Of a stretch of DNA of 64,000 nucleotides, positions 34,744 to 43,965 are shown one piece after another. The position numbers and the translations under genes were made by a program. The DNA comes from Pseudomonadota bacterium (GTDB lineage Bacteria > Pseudomonadota > Alphaproteobacteria > Rhizobiales > Aestuariivirgaceae). The stretch spans positions 124,001 to 188,000 of the forward strand of contig JAIUNJ010000003.1 of the NCBI GenBank assembly GCA_020161855.1, in the 5' to 3' direction. The notes beneath the pieces were generated by a model. The model was given only the letters and a program-made list of their open reading frames with translations. It had not been told where the DNA came from and did no database searches. The number at the start of each line of letters is the position of its first letter. Position 1 is the first letter of the stretch.

Positions 34744-36126
34744 ATGGACTCCGGGTTTGGGCCATTGCCCGGCAAGACCTTGCGCGCAGCCATCTGCGCG
34801 CTTTCTTGTCTGCTGGCCTTTGCGGAACTTGCACCTGCGGTCGCGCAGATGCCGGATCACGGCAACCGTGCGGCCTATGAGGCGATGGACGAGAGCACGC
34901 GCGTCAAGGTTCTGATCCAGCTCTGTCAGACTGGCCAGCAGGACACAGCCGAGGCTTTGCTGCAGGCCTATCCCCTCACTGGCTCACATGCAGAGAACCG
35001 GACGCTTTTCATCGAGGGCTTGATCCTCAAGGCAAATGGCGACCTGAAAGGTGCCGTTGCAAAGTATCGCAAGGCTCTGGCCAATGATCCGGGCCTCACA
35101 CTCGTGCGCTCCGAACTGGCGAACACGCTCGTCACCATGGACGAGACGGACAGCGCAAAATACCATCTCAATCTGCTCGCCGGTTCGGCCGAAACCGAGG
35201 AAGCGGCACGCGGCGTGCGCGCCTTCATCGACCGGATCGATGCCGCCAAGCCCTACAGTTTCCGCGCCTACGCTTCGATAGCGCCGTCTTCCAACATCAA
35301 CAGCGGCTCCGGGCACAAGACCGTCTATCATCCCGACGCCGACATCAACATGGAGATTGACGACGACACGCGCCAGCAGGCGGGTTACGTCGTCTCCGCG
35401 GGCGTCAGCGGCTCCTATTCCAAGCGGCTCAACAATGATTTCGTGCTGGTTGCGGCAGGCGGCATCGACACGCAGGTCTATGACGATCTCGATCTCAACT
35501 GGGTCACCTTCAGCCAGTCGCTGGAACTGCGCCACCTCATGAGCTTCGGCTATCTCGGCCTGGGCGCGGTGGCGAGTGAGTCGCTGAGCGTCGACGACGG
35601 CAAGATCGCCTCGACAAGCTATGGCCCGCGCCTATCGGGCCGCCTCAACCTCACCGCCAACGACTCCCTCGCCATGGCGACCACCTATGAATTCCGGGAC
35701 TTCGACGCCGACGGCAATCGCGACGGCTCGGCCTGGATGACCGATGTCTCATGGGCCCACACCTTCAATGCAGCAACGACAGGTCTCCTCTATGGTGGCG
35801 TCGACTTCATCGACAATGGCATCGACTTCCAGTCTTACCGGACCATCGCCGGCGGCCTGCAGGCCTACCGCGAATTGTCATACGGCATATCGGCATCGGC
35901 CGGCTTTGAAGTCCGCCGCACCGATTTCGACGAGTACAATCCGGGCCTCGGCCTGACCCGCCAGGACACGCGCTACATCGCTGGCCTGACGCTGACCAAG
36001 CGCGACTGGAACCTTTTCGGCTTCGCACCCGAGCTCAACTACACCTATGTGCGCAACACCTCGAATACCAATGTCTATGACTATGACAGCCATTCCGTCG
36101 ACTTCCGGCTGACCAAGGATTTCTGA
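34744..36126 (+). CDS. Slam-family outer-membrane translocon (surface lipoprotein assembly modifier)
   Basis: The 460-residue protein (ATG at 34744) has a signal peptide, an N-terminal TPR-like helical domain (about residues 45-165, e.g. AVAKYRKALANDPG), and a C-terminal beta barrel of some 290 residues that begins around YSFRAYASIAPSSNIN and ends in Phe, the BAM signal. TPR plus DUF560 barrel is the Slam plan: type XI secretion, which moves lipoproteins to the cell surface. The lipoprotein gene directly upstream is its likely client. Confidence 0.88.
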   Translation: MDSGFGPLPGKTLRAAICALSCLLAFAELAPAVAQMPDHGNRAAYEAMDESTRVKVLIQLCQTGQQDTAEALLQAYPLTGSHAENRTLFIEGLILKANGDLKGAVAKYRKALANDPGLTLVRSELANTLVTMDETDSAKYHLNLLAGSAETEEAARGVRAFIDRIDAAKPYSFRAYASIAPSSNINSGSGHKTVYHPDADINMEIDDDTRQQAGYVVSAGVSGSYSKRLNNDFVLVAAGGIDTQVYDDLDLNWVTFSQSLELRHLMSFGYLGLGAVASESLSVDDGKIASTSYGPRLSGRLNLTANDSLAMATTYEFRDFDADGNRDGSAWMTDVSWAHTFNAATTGLLYGGVDFIDNGIDFQSYRTIAGGLQAYRELSYGISASAGFEVRRTDFDEYNPGLGLTRQDTRYIAGLTLTKRDWNLFGFAPELNYTYVRNTSNTNVYDYDSHSVDFRLTKDF

Positions 36127-36167
36127 CCCGGTTGCCCTCGGCGGCCCCAATGGCTAAAGGCCCGCCC

Positions 36168-37028
36168 ATGAAATTCACGTCCGGCCAGGAGTTCCAGGCG
36201 CTCGCGCGCAAGGCTGTCACCGTCTTCGGCATGTCCGGGGTCGGCAAGACCACCTTTGCCCAGTTGCTGCAGCGGAACCAGTGGTTCCAGTACTCCGTCG
36301 ATTACCGGATCGGCACGCGCTACATGGACGAGCACATCGTCGACAACTTCAAGCGCGAAGCCATGAAGAACCCCTTCCTGCGCGACCTGCTGCGGTCTGA
36401 CTCGATCTACATCCGCTCGAACATCACCTTCGACAATCTGGCGCCGCTCTCCACTTATCTGGGGAAGCCCGGCAACCCGGCCCGCGGCGGCATCAACTTT
36501 GCCGAATACAAGCGCCGTCAGGCCGAGCACCGGGAGGCCGAGATCCGCGCCCTTCTCGACGTGCCAGAGTTCGTGCGGAGGGCAACCGAGATTTATGGCT
36601 ACCAGCACTTTATCTGCGACTCCGGGGGCAGCCTCTGCGAAGTGGTCGATCCCGGCGATCCTGACGATCCGGTTCTGAAGGCACTCACCGAGAACACCCT
36701 GCTTCTCTATATAGAGGGAACGCCCGAGCACGCTTCCATGCTGGTCGAGCGCTTCCGGCAGAATCCCAAGCCCATGTACTATCAGCCCGCCTTCCTCGAT
36801 GCGAAATGGGCCGAGTACAAGGACCTGAAGAAGATCAGAAACGACGATGATGTTGATCCGGACGGTTTTGCCGCCTGGGGCTTCGAGCAGCTGATCCACC
36901 ACCGCATCCCGCTTTACCAGCGGATTGCCGAAACACGTGGCTACCGGATCCGAATGCGTGACGTGCCTGCCGTCCAAACCGAGGCTGATTTCATCAGTCT
37001 TGTCGCCCGCACGATCGACCAGAAATAG
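36168..37028 (+). CDS. P-loop ATPase of unknown function, neighbour of metA
   Basis: With the ATG at 36168 (AAAGG upstream) the protein has 286 residues. Walker A is GMSGVGKTT near residue 22, right at the N-terminus after KAVTVF. A downstream [13 protein letters not shown] is a plausible Walker B/switch region. The overall fold looks like a kinase-like P-loop NTPase, but I know no assigned role. It lies 41 bp after the Slam gene and 11 bp before metA and may be co-transcribed with metA. An ATG at 36150 is also possible. Confidence 0.78.
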   Translation: MKFTSGQEFQALARKAVTVFGMSGVGKTTFAQLLQRNQWFQYSVDYRIGTRYMDEHIVDNFKREAMKNPFLRDLLRSDSIYIRSNITFDNLAPLSTYLGKPGNPARGGINFAEYKRRQAEHREAEIRALLDVPEFVRRATEIYGYQHFICDSGGSLCEVVDPGDPDDPVLKALTENTLLLYIEGTPEHASMLVERFRQNPKPMYYQPAFLDAKWAEYKDLKKIRNDDDVDPDGFAAWGFEQLIHHRIPLYQRIAETRGYRIRMRDVPAVQTEADFISLVARTIDQK

Positions 37029-37039
37029 CCAGTATTCCC

Positions 37040-37954
37040 ATGCCCATCCGTATTCCGAACGACCTTCCCGCACGCCGCATCCTCGAACGCGAGGGTGTGA
37101 GCCTGATGACCGAGGCCACTGCCAACCGCCAGGATATCCGTCCGCTTCGCATCGGCCTGCTAAACCTCATGCCGGAGAAGATCAAGACCGAGACCCAGTT
37201 CGCCCGACTGATCGGCGCAACGCCCCTGCAGGTGGAACTGAGCCTCATCCGCATCACCGGCCACACGCCGAAGAACACCTCGCAGGAACACATGCTCGCC
37301 TTCTACGAGCCATGGGAGGCCGTGCGCAGCCAGCGTTTCGATGGCTTCATCACGACGGGCGCGCCAATTGAGTTAATGGCCTTCGAGGACGTCACTTACT
37401 GGAAGGAGCTTCAGGCGATCTTCGACTGGACCCAGTCCAATGTGCATTCCTCGCTGAACATCTGCTGGGGCGCCCAGGCGGCCCTCTATCACTTCCACAA
37501 GGTGCCGAAGCATACGCTGCCGGCCAAGGCCTTCGGCATCTACCGCCACAAGAACCTCAATCCATCCTCGACCTTCCTGCGCGGCCTTTCGGATGATTTT
37601 TCGATGCCGGTGTCACGCTGGACGGAGGTTCGCCGTGCCGACCTTCCGAAGAAGGGCGTGGAAGTGCTGATGGAGTCGGATGAGGTCGGTCTCTGCCTGC
37701 TCAACGATCCGGCGCACCGCTCGCTCTACATGTTCAATCACATCGAGTACGACACGACGACACTGGCGGATGAATACAACCGCGACGTGGCGGCCAGGCG
37801 TGCCATCAACATGCCGGCCAACTATTTCCCCGGCAATGATCCGTCTAAGCCGCCGGAGAACCGCTGGCGCAGCCACGCGCATCTTTTCTTCGGCAACTGG
37901 ATCAATGAGGTCTATCAGACCACGCCCTATGATCTGGTGGAGATCGGAAAATAG
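37040..37954 (+). CDS. metA: Homoserine O-acyltransferase MetA, acetyl-CoA type by residue 111
   Basis: The 304-residue enzyme activates homoserine for methionine synthesis. The catalytic Cys142 lies in [13 protein letters not shown], and the His-Glu pair lies in MFNHIEYD. Residue 111 (TTGAPIE) is Glu. In the MetA family, Gly at 111 goes with succinyl-CoA (as in E. coli) and Glu with acetyl-CoA (as in Bacillus cereus), so this is predicted to be a homoserine O-acetyltransferase despite the common name. No SAM riboswitch can fit in the 11 bp before the start. Confidence 0.95.
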   Translation: MPIRIPNDLPARRILEREGVSLMTEATANRQDIRPLRIGLLNLMPEKIKTETQFARLIGATPLQVELSLIRITGHTPKNTSQEHMLAFYEPWEAVRSQRFDGFITTGAPIELMAFEDVTYWKELQAIFDWTQSNVHSSLNICWGAQAALYHFHKVPKHTLPAKAFGIYRHKNLNPSSTFLRGLSDDFSMPVSRWTEVRRADLPKKGVEVLMESDEVGLCLLNDPAHRSLYMFNHIEYDTTTLADEYNRDVAARRAINMPANYFPGNDPSKPPENRWRSHAHLFFGNWINEVYQTTPYDLVEIGK

Positions 37955-37971
37955 GCCGAACCACTTGCGAT

Positions 37972-38014
37972 GGCCCCCTTTCGCACCCAACTATGCGGGT
38001 TGAAAAAGGGGGCC
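37972..38014. promoter_or_regulatory. Hairpin covering the ycjX ribosome-binding site
   Basis: GGCCCCCTTT (37972-37981) pairs perfectly over 10 bp with AAAGGGGGCC (38005-38014), and an inner ACCC/GGGT can extend it. The 3' arm holds the only purine-rich Shine-Dalgarno-like stretch before the ycjX start at 38016/38022. It may end metA transcription, limit ycjX translation, or both. There is no T-run. Confidence 0.55.
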
Positions 38015-38021
38015 TATGGCC

Positions 38022-39455
38022 ATGAATGTCACTGATGTCTTTGACGCAGGCCGCCTCGCCGTCGGCGGCCTCAGTGACTTTGCGACCGGCATGTTCAGCC
38101 CGACGGTGCGCCTCGGCGTCACCGGCCTCTCACGCGCCGGCAAGACGGTATTCATCACGGCCCTCGTCCACGCCCTCCTGAAAGGCGCGCGCCTGCCGCT
38201 CTTCGAGGCCCAGGCCCGCGGCCGCATTGGCCGCGTCTATCTCGAGCCCCAGCCCGACGACGAGTTGCCGCGCTTTGCCTATGAGGATCATCTTGCCACG
38301 CTGACTGGAGAGCCCCGCCGCTGGCCGGAAGGCACGCGCCGCATCAGCCAGCTCCGTCTCACCATTGAATATGAGCCCAACGGCTTGATCGCCCGCAACA
38401 CACATGGCGGCCGGCTGCATCTCGATATCGTGGACTACCCCGGCGAATGGCTGCTCGATCTGCCGCTGCTGTCGCAGAGCTACCAGCAATGGTCCGCCAC
38501 CACTGTTGCCGCCAGCCGCAAGGCACCGCGCGCAGCTCACGCCCACGACTGGCACGCCCTGTTGCAGGCGATGGATCCCGAGGCGGCAGCGGACGAACTG
38601 CTGGCACTCAAGTCCGCCGATCTCTTCACCCGCTATCTGGCGCGCTGCCGTCAGGATGATGTCTCGCTGTCCTCGCTGCCGCCTGGCCGCTTTCTCATGC
38701 CGGGCGATCTGGCCGGTTCACCGCTCCTGTCCTTTGCGCCACTCGACATTGCGCCTGACCATGCGCCGCGGGCGGGCTCGCTCGCCGGCCTCATGGCGCG
38801 GCGCTACGACTCTTACGTCGCCCATGTGGTGAAGCCATTCTTCTTCGGCCACTTTGCCCGGCTCGACCGGCAGATCGTGCTGGTCGATCTCCTCTCCGCC
38901 CTCAATGCCGGGGCCGCCGCCGTCAATGACCTCAAGGGCACGTTGGCAGAAGTCATGTCCTGCTTCCGCCTCGGCAGCAATTCGGTTCTAACCGGCCTCT
39001 TCGGCAAGCGCATCGAGAAGGTCCTGTTCGCGGCCACCAAGGCCGATCTCCTGCATCACGCAAGCCACGACCAGTTGGAAAACATCCTCCGCCAGGTCGT
39101 GTCGGAAGCAGCAGCGCGAGCCGAATATCGCGGTGCCGTGCACGATGTCGCAGCACTCGCCGCCATCCGCGCCACACGGGAAGCAACCGTCACCCAACGC
39201 GGCGAGGAACTGGCCTGTATCGCGGGCAGGCCAGCGGCAGGCGAGACAATCGGCAGCACAGCTTTCGATGGCACGCAGGAAGCAGCAATTTTCCCGGGCG
39301 ACCTTCCCGCCGACGCCAGGGCCGCGCTCGATGGCTCGCTTGAAGGCAAACTCAAGTTTGTGCGTTTCACGCCACCTGATCTCAAGGATGGCACCTTTCC
39401 CCATATCCGGCTTGACCGTTGCGTCGAGTTCCTGATCGGAGACCGTTTCGCATGA
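38022..39455 (+). CDS. ycjX: YcjX-family P-loop GTPase-like protein
   Basis: The protein of 477 residues (ATG at 38022; another ATG at 38016) belongs to the DUF463/YcjX family. Walker A is GLSRAGKT at residues 35-42, and HLDIVDYPGEWLLDLPLL near residue 130 is the family switch region. In gammaproteobacteria ycjX and ycjF are stress-induced neighbours and their biochemical role is not settled. The stop overlaps the ycjF start (ATGA). Confidence 0.9.
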   Translation: MNVTDVFDAGRLAVGGLSDFATGMFSPTVRLGVTGLSRAGKTVFITALVHALLKGARLPLFEAQARGRIGRVYLEPQPDDELPRFAYEDHLATLTGEPRRWPEGTRRISQLRLTIEYEPNGLIARNTHGGRLHLDIVDYPGEWLLDLPLLSQSYQQWSATTVAASRKAPRAAHAHDWHALLQAMDPEAAADELLALKSADLFTRYLARCRQDDVSLSSLPPGRFLMPGDLAGSPLLSFAPLDIAPDHAPRAGSLAGLMARRYDSYVAHVVKPFFFGHFARLDRQIVLVDLLSALNAGAAAVNDLKGTLAEVMSCFRLGSNSVLTGLFGKRIEKVLFAATKADLLHHASHDQLENILRQVVSEAAARAEYRGAVHDVAALAAIRATREATVTQRGEELACIAGRPAAGETIGSTAFDGTQEAAIFPGDLPADARAALDGSLEGKLKFVRFTPPDLKDGTFPHIRLDRCVEFLIGDRFA

Positions 39456-40501
39456 CGGATAAGGACAAGCGCGAGCCACGGGCCTTTGTCATCGAGGATG
39501 ACAAGGTGGTGGAGACACGGACCCAGTCTGCCCGCAAGTCGCGGGCCGCAGCGGATATCGCCTTCGAAACGGCAGAACCCGCAGGCGATCTCGTCGTCGT
39601 GCCGCCTTCGCACAGCCAGACGGCAGCGCGGCGCGCACCCTGGCTCACCATCCTGTTAGGTGCACTGGCCACGCTCATCACCATGTGGGCCGGCCTGTCG
39701 GTCACGTCTCTGATTGAAGATTTCTTTGCGCGCGCACCCTGGCTCGGCTGGGCAGCGCTCGCTGTCGCATCCCTCGCCGGATTCGCGGCCATCGCCATCG
39801 TCGTGCGCGAGGTCTGGGGCCTGCTCCGTCTACGCAAGATCGAAGACCTGCAGGACAAGGCCGCACGCGCCATCAATCTTGACGAAAACAGTGCCGCGCA
39901 GGCCGCGGTGAACGGCCTCACCCAGCTCTATGCCGGCCGCCACGACCTTGCCCTGCCCATGAAGGAGCTAGCGCGCCACAGCGCCGACATCATGGATCCC
40001 GCGGACCGTGTGCGCCTCGCCGAGCGTATCCTTCTGCCCCCGCTTGACGAAGAAGCACACCGCATCATCGCCCGCCGCGCCCGCCGCGTGACCTTGCTGA
40101 CAACGGTGACGCCGGCTGCCGCTCTCGACATCCTCTTCGTCGCGGCCCAGAACGCCGCCATGCTGCGTGAGCTGGCGACACTGTATGGCGGCAAGCCCTC
40201 GACACTGGCGACGCTGAAACTCGGCCGCATGGTGATCACCCACCTGGCCGTGACGGGGGGCCTGGCGCTGTCCGACAATCTCATCCAGCATGTCGTGGGC
40301 CGCGGCCTTCTCGGCCGCCTTTCGGCGCGTTTCGGCGAGGGTGCCGTCAATGGCATTCTTACCTGCCGCATTGGCCTCGCGGCGCAGGATGTCTGCCGTC
40401 CCGTCCCGTCACGCGAAGGCAATCGTGAAACGCTTGCAGGCCTGCTGCGCGAACTCGTAAGCTTCGGCAAGGACAAGGGCGATGACACAGCTCAATCTTA
40501 A
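39452..40501 (+). CDS. ycjF: YcjF-family (DUF697) inner-membrane protein
   Basis: The ATG at 39452 overlaps the ycjX stop and gives 349 residues. Two membrane helices are visible (near residues 60-85 and 95-120, WLTILLGALATLITMWAG being the first), followed by a DUF697 domain rich in Ala and Arg. It is the standard partner of YcjX. Its last 20 bases overlap the htpX gene. Confidence 0.9.
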   Translation: MTDKDKREPRAFVIEDDKVVETRTQSARKSRAAADIAFETAEPAGDLVVVPPSHSQTAARRAPWLTILLGALATLITMWAGLSVTSLIEDFFARAPWLGWAALAVASLAGFAAIAIVVREVWGLLRLRKIEDLQDKAARAINLDENSAAQAAVNGLTQLYAGRHDLALPMKELARHSADIMDPADRVRLAERILLPPLDEEAHRIIARRARRVTLLTTVTPAAALDILFVAAQNAAMLRELATLYGGKPSTLATLKLGRMVITHLAVTGGLALSDNLIQHVVGRGLLGRLSARFGEGAVNGILTCRIGLAAQDVCRPVPSREGNRETLAGLLRELVSFGKDKGDDTAQS

Positions 40502-41438
40502 TGCCGAGGCCCAGCGCAGGCACAATCTGCGCAACACGCTGCATACGATTCTGCTGCTGGCAGGCACCGGATTGCTCATGGGCGTTCTGGCCTATCTTGT
40601 GCTCGGTGTCGGCGGCCTCCTGATCGCCTCCGTCTTCGGTATCATTGGCATTGTCGGCCTGGGGCGTGTGTCGCCGAAGATGGTCCTCAATCTCTACAAG
40701 GCGCGGCCGCTGGCGCCCGATGAACTGCCCGAGCTTCAGGATGTGGTCCGGCAACTGGCAAAGCGCGCCGGCCTCACCTCCATTCCGCAGCTCTATTATG
40801 TGCCGTCAAAGCTGATGAATGCCTTTGCGGTGGGCACGCGGGAAGATTCTGCCATCGCCGTCACCGATGCCCTGCTGCGTACCATGACGACGCGCCAGCT
40901 CGCCGGCATTCTCGGTCACGAGACGGCCCACATCATGAATGGCGATCTGCGCGTCATGGGGCTTGCCGATGTTCTCAACCGCATCACCGGCTTTGTTTCA
41001 GCGCTCGGGCTTTTCGGCATCCCGCTTGTCTTCGGTGTCGGTCTCGATGTGCCGCTGCTGGGCCTGTTGCTCATGATCTTCGCGCCCACCATTGGCGGCC
41101 TGCTGCAACTCGCGCTGTCGCGAGCCCGCGAATATGATGCCGACCTTGATGGCGTGAGCCTCACGGGCGATCCCGACGGGCTCGCCTCGGCACTGCAAAC
41201 GCTGGAGGAAAAGCACGGCGGCCTCATCGAAGGCATGGTTCTGCCGGGCGCCCGCTTTCCCCAGCCGTCCATTCTGCGCAGCCATCCCAGAACCGAGGAC
41301 AGGATTGCCCGCATCCGCGCCGTCACGCTCCGCCCGTCGGAACAGATCGTCATCCGCAGCGGCAAGACACAACCCTCGTTTGTTCCGCAGGTGCCCAATC
41401 CCCACATCCGCTGGCACCGCATGGGCGTTTACTACTAG
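40482..41438 (+). CDS. htpX: HtpX-type M48 zinc metalloprotease
   Basis: This 318-residue membrane protease has two N-terminal helices (residues 20-40 and 42-60), the zinc site HETAH at residues 146-150, further helices near residues 170-210 and a downstream EYDAD that gives the third zinc ligand. HtpX degrades damaged membrane proteins. It starts inside the end of ycjF (20-bp overlap), tying it to a putative envelope-stress unit. Confidence 0.92.
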   Translation: MTQLNLNAEAQRRHNLRNTLHTILLLAGTGLLMGVLAYLVLGVGGLLIASVFGIIGIVGLGRVSPKMVLNLYKARPLAPDELPELQDVVRQLAKRAGLTSIPQLYYVPSKLMNAFAVGTREDSAIAVTDALLRTMTTRQLAGILGHETAHIMNGDLRVMGLADVLNRITGFVSALGLFGIPLVFGVGLDVPLLGLLLMIFAPTIGGLLQLALSRAREYDADLDGVSLTGDPDGLASALQTLEEKHGGLIEGMVLPGARFPQPSILRSHPRTEDRIARIRAVTLRPSEQIVIRSGKTQPSFVPQVPNPHIRWHRMGVYY

Positions 41439-41521
41439 CAGCGGTTCTCCGGAATTAACCCTTCATTAAGCCTGACACTGATCGTATTAATTCGTTTGTA
41501 GAAAATTACCCGCTTGCTGCC

Positions 41522-42781
41522 ATGACTGCAGGCATGTGGGGACTTCGTAGTACCATGGACAGGCTTGCCCATGCTGATTTGGCAGGGGGCGTTGCCACAC
41601 CGGATTCATGGGCCGCAGTGGAGGAAGGCGCTTTGCCGGCTACGGCCTATGTGGGGATCGTCAGCAATGTCGACGGCCTGGCGGCGCTCGAAAAGGGCTG
41701 GCGCGCCCTGGAGACATCCGCTGTCACGCCTACAAGCGCATTCCAGACGTTCGACTGGGTCAGCAACTGGAGCCGCACCTATGCCTCGGGCAAGCAGGAA
41801 CTCCATATCCTGACTGGCTATGACCGCGACACATTGGTCTTTGTCTGGCCGCTGATGTCGCAACGCCTGCTTGGCGTCAGGATTCTCTCCTGGCTTTCGG
41901 ATCCCTTTGGCCAGTATGGCGATGTTGTCTGTGCGGCAGGCCAGAACCCGCGCATGTGGATCGACAATTCCTTGCGCTATCTTGAGCAGATCAAGGCCTT
42001 CGATGTCCTGAGGCTTCGCCATGTGCGGGCTGACAGCACCCTGGCCACGGCTGCCGCCGACCAGTTTGTTGATGCTCGCCTGCATGAGCGCGCGCCATGG
42101 CTCGACCTGACACAGTTCAAGACCGAAGAAGACTATTCCGGCCGCTACAGCTCGACCCAGCGCAAGCGCCGCAAGAAAATCCGCAAGCACATTGAAGAGC
42201 TGGGCCCGATCACGTTCACGCGCCTGCCGCCCGGCGAAGCGAGCGACAATGCCATCGCCCAGGCCATCGACGAGAAGAACAAATGGCTGAAGGAGCGGGG
42301 CCGCATGAACCGCGTCCTCGGCTGTCCGAGCCACCTGAAATTCCTGCGCGAGCTGTCACGCGGCCAATCGCAGGGCCTCGAAGTCGTTGTAAGCGAACTC
42401 AAGGCAGGCGAACGGCCCGTTTCGTGGGAAATCGGCTTTCGCTATGGCGGCCGTCACTACGCCTACATCACGTCGCATGTGAATGCCCTCACCGATCTTT
42501 CGCCCGGACGCTTGCACATGGACATGTCGCAGCGCGCCGCTCTGGCGGCCGGCATGTCGGCCTTCGATCTCATGGTGCCATTCGATGCTTACAAGGAGTC
42601 CTGGAGCTCCGACTGCGTGGAGACGCGGGACTATTTCCTCCCCCTCAGCGCGCGGGGAACCTTTGCCGGCTACAGCTATCTCTACTATCTCCGCCCCTTC
42701 ATCCGCGCCGTCTATTACTGGCTGCCGTCGCACATGCTGCGCCGTCTCCGCGGTGGCAAGGCCGAGCCCCAGGAAGGCTGA
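41522..42781 (+). CDS. GNAT/BioF2-like acyltransferase (CelD/FemAB type)
   Basis: The 419-residue protein carries the fold of the Acetyltransf_6 (BioF2-like) group: an N-terminal half with FQTFDWVSNWSRTYA near residue 75 and a second half with GLEVVVSELKAGERPVSW and FDLMVPFDAYKESWS. Such proteins are common in exopolysaccharide or lipid-modification loci of alphaproteobacteria. No polysaccharide genes are next to it, so the acceptor is unknown. Confidence 0.8.
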   Translation: MTAGMWGLRSTMDRLAHADLAGGVATPDSWAAVEEGALPATAYVGIVSNVDGLAALEKGWRALETSAVTPTSAFQTFDWVSNWSRTYASGKQELHILTGYDRDTLVFVWPLMSQRLLGVRILSWLSDPFGQYGDVVCAAGQNPRMWIDNSLRYLEQIKAFDVLRLRHVRADSTLATAAADQFVDARLHERAPWLDLTQFKTEEDYSGRYSSTQRKRRKKIRKHIEELGPITFTRLPPGEASDNAIAQAIDEKNKWLKERGRMNRVLGCPSHLKFLRELSRGQSQGLEVVVSELKAGERPVSWEIGFRYGGRHYAYITSHVNALTDLSPGRLHMDMSQRAALAAGMSAFDLMVPFDAYKESWSSDCVETRDYFLPLSARGTFAGYSYLYYLRPFIRAVYYWLPSHMLRRLRGGKAEPQEG

Positions 42782-42796
42782 CATCTTCCTTGCCGC

Positions 42797-43921
42797 CTAG
42801 GCGTCGGGGCCCCGGCCATAGCGCGTCATCACGTCAAGCAGCCGGTCCAGCGGCAGGGCGATGGATGTGTTGCCATCGCGCCCCTTCATTGTCTCGTTGC
42901 TGATGATTGAATCGAGCACGGCCTCCTCGGTTGCCTGAACCGTGGCCCGGAACAGCGGATCGATCTCGCCATTCACCAGAAACTCCGCCTGGCGGAGGGC
43001 GCTGCCCGCGCCATAAGCCCCCGGGTTGGCCGTCGAGAAGGCGAGGAAGATATCACCCGAACTGTTGTTGCCCGTGGTTCCGGTGCGCGCCAGACCGATC
43101 GGCACGCGCCGGGCGAGGCGTTTGAGCTGGTGCGGCTGTAACGGCGCATCGGTTGCCACAATGGCAATCACCGAGCCTTGCTCCTTGCCGCGCAGTTGCT
43201 GCTCGGGAATATGCTGCCCCACCGGCACCCCGAACACCGTAAAGTCACGCCGCGCCCCGAAATTGGCCTGCACGAAAACGCCGAGCCTATAGTCCTTGCC
43301 GCCGATCTGCACGACACGCGAGGCCGAGCCGTTGCCGGCCTTGAAGTCGTAGCAGATCATGCCGGTGCCTCCGCCAACGCTGCCAAACTCCACAGGCCCG
43401 CCGCGCGCTGCATCAAGCGCCTGCAGCGTATGCTCTGCCGTCACATGAAATCCATTGATGTCATTCAGGTCGCCGTCATAGGTCTCGGCGGCAACCGGCA
43501 AGCCCCAGTCCTGGCCCGTACCGAAGCCACCTTTCACCAGCCATCTGATCGTGGCGTCGCGCGTCACACCACAGGCATGCGTATTGGTGATTGTGATGGG
43601 TGTCTGCAACTCGCCACATTCCTCAATCCAGGCAAGGCCCGTCATCTCGCCATTGCCATTGAGCGCGTAGGAACCGGCGGCACAGGGGATATGGGCGCCC
43701 GTGCGGCCTCTCGGCAGAATGGCGGTCACGCCGGTCCGCACCGGTCCCTTGCCAACGGTGAGCGGCCCGTCACCGTCAATCAGCGTCACGGTTCCGACTT
43801 CAACACCGGCAACATCGGTGATCGCGTTATAGTGCCCGGGCGTTCCCGCCACAGGCAGTCCGAGACCACGCGCCCGCGCGCGGCCCGATGGTGCGGTGCA
43901 CCAGAATTGATTCATTTCCAT
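42797..43921 (-). CDS. P1-family peptidase (DmpA/BapA-like aminopeptidase)
   Basis: The 374-residue protein (ATG at 43921, next possible ATG at 43915) belongs to the self-processing Ntn-type P1 family. The processing and nucleophile site is GNNSSGDIFLAF near residue 275, where the precursor is cut before the Ser. Upstream motifs are ITDVAGVEVGT and GGGTGMICYDFKAG. Members cleave N-terminal D- or beta-amino acids or amides. It is divergent from the antiporter gene with about 45 bp between the starts. Confidence 0.9.
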   Translation of the reverse strand: MEMNQFWCTAPSGRARARGLGLPVAGTPGHYNAITDVAGVEVGTVTLIDGDGPLTVGKGPVRTGVTAILPRGRTGAHIPCAAGSYALNGNGEMTGLAWIEECGELQTPITITNTHACGVTRDATIRWLVKGGFGTGQDWGLPVAAETYDGDLNDINGFHVTAEHTLQALDAARGGPVEFGSVGGGTGMICYDFKAGNGSASRVVQIGGKDYRLGVFVQANFGARRDFTVFGVPVGQHIPEQQLRGKEQGSVIAIVATDAPLQPHQLKRLARRVPIGLARTGTTGNNSSGDIFLAFSTANPGAYGAGSALRQAEFLVNGEIDPLFRATVQATEEAVLDSIISNETMKGRDGNTSIALPLDRLLDVMTRYGRGPDA

Positions 43922-43965
43922 TTTGTAATCGTTCGTCCAATGTGGTGCCGAAACAGGACCATGTG

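Noticed and set aside
36127-37039. SAM-II riboswitch upstream of metA
   Set aside because: Only 11 bp separate metA from the preceding gene and 41 bp precede that one, too short for a riboswitch plus expression platform.
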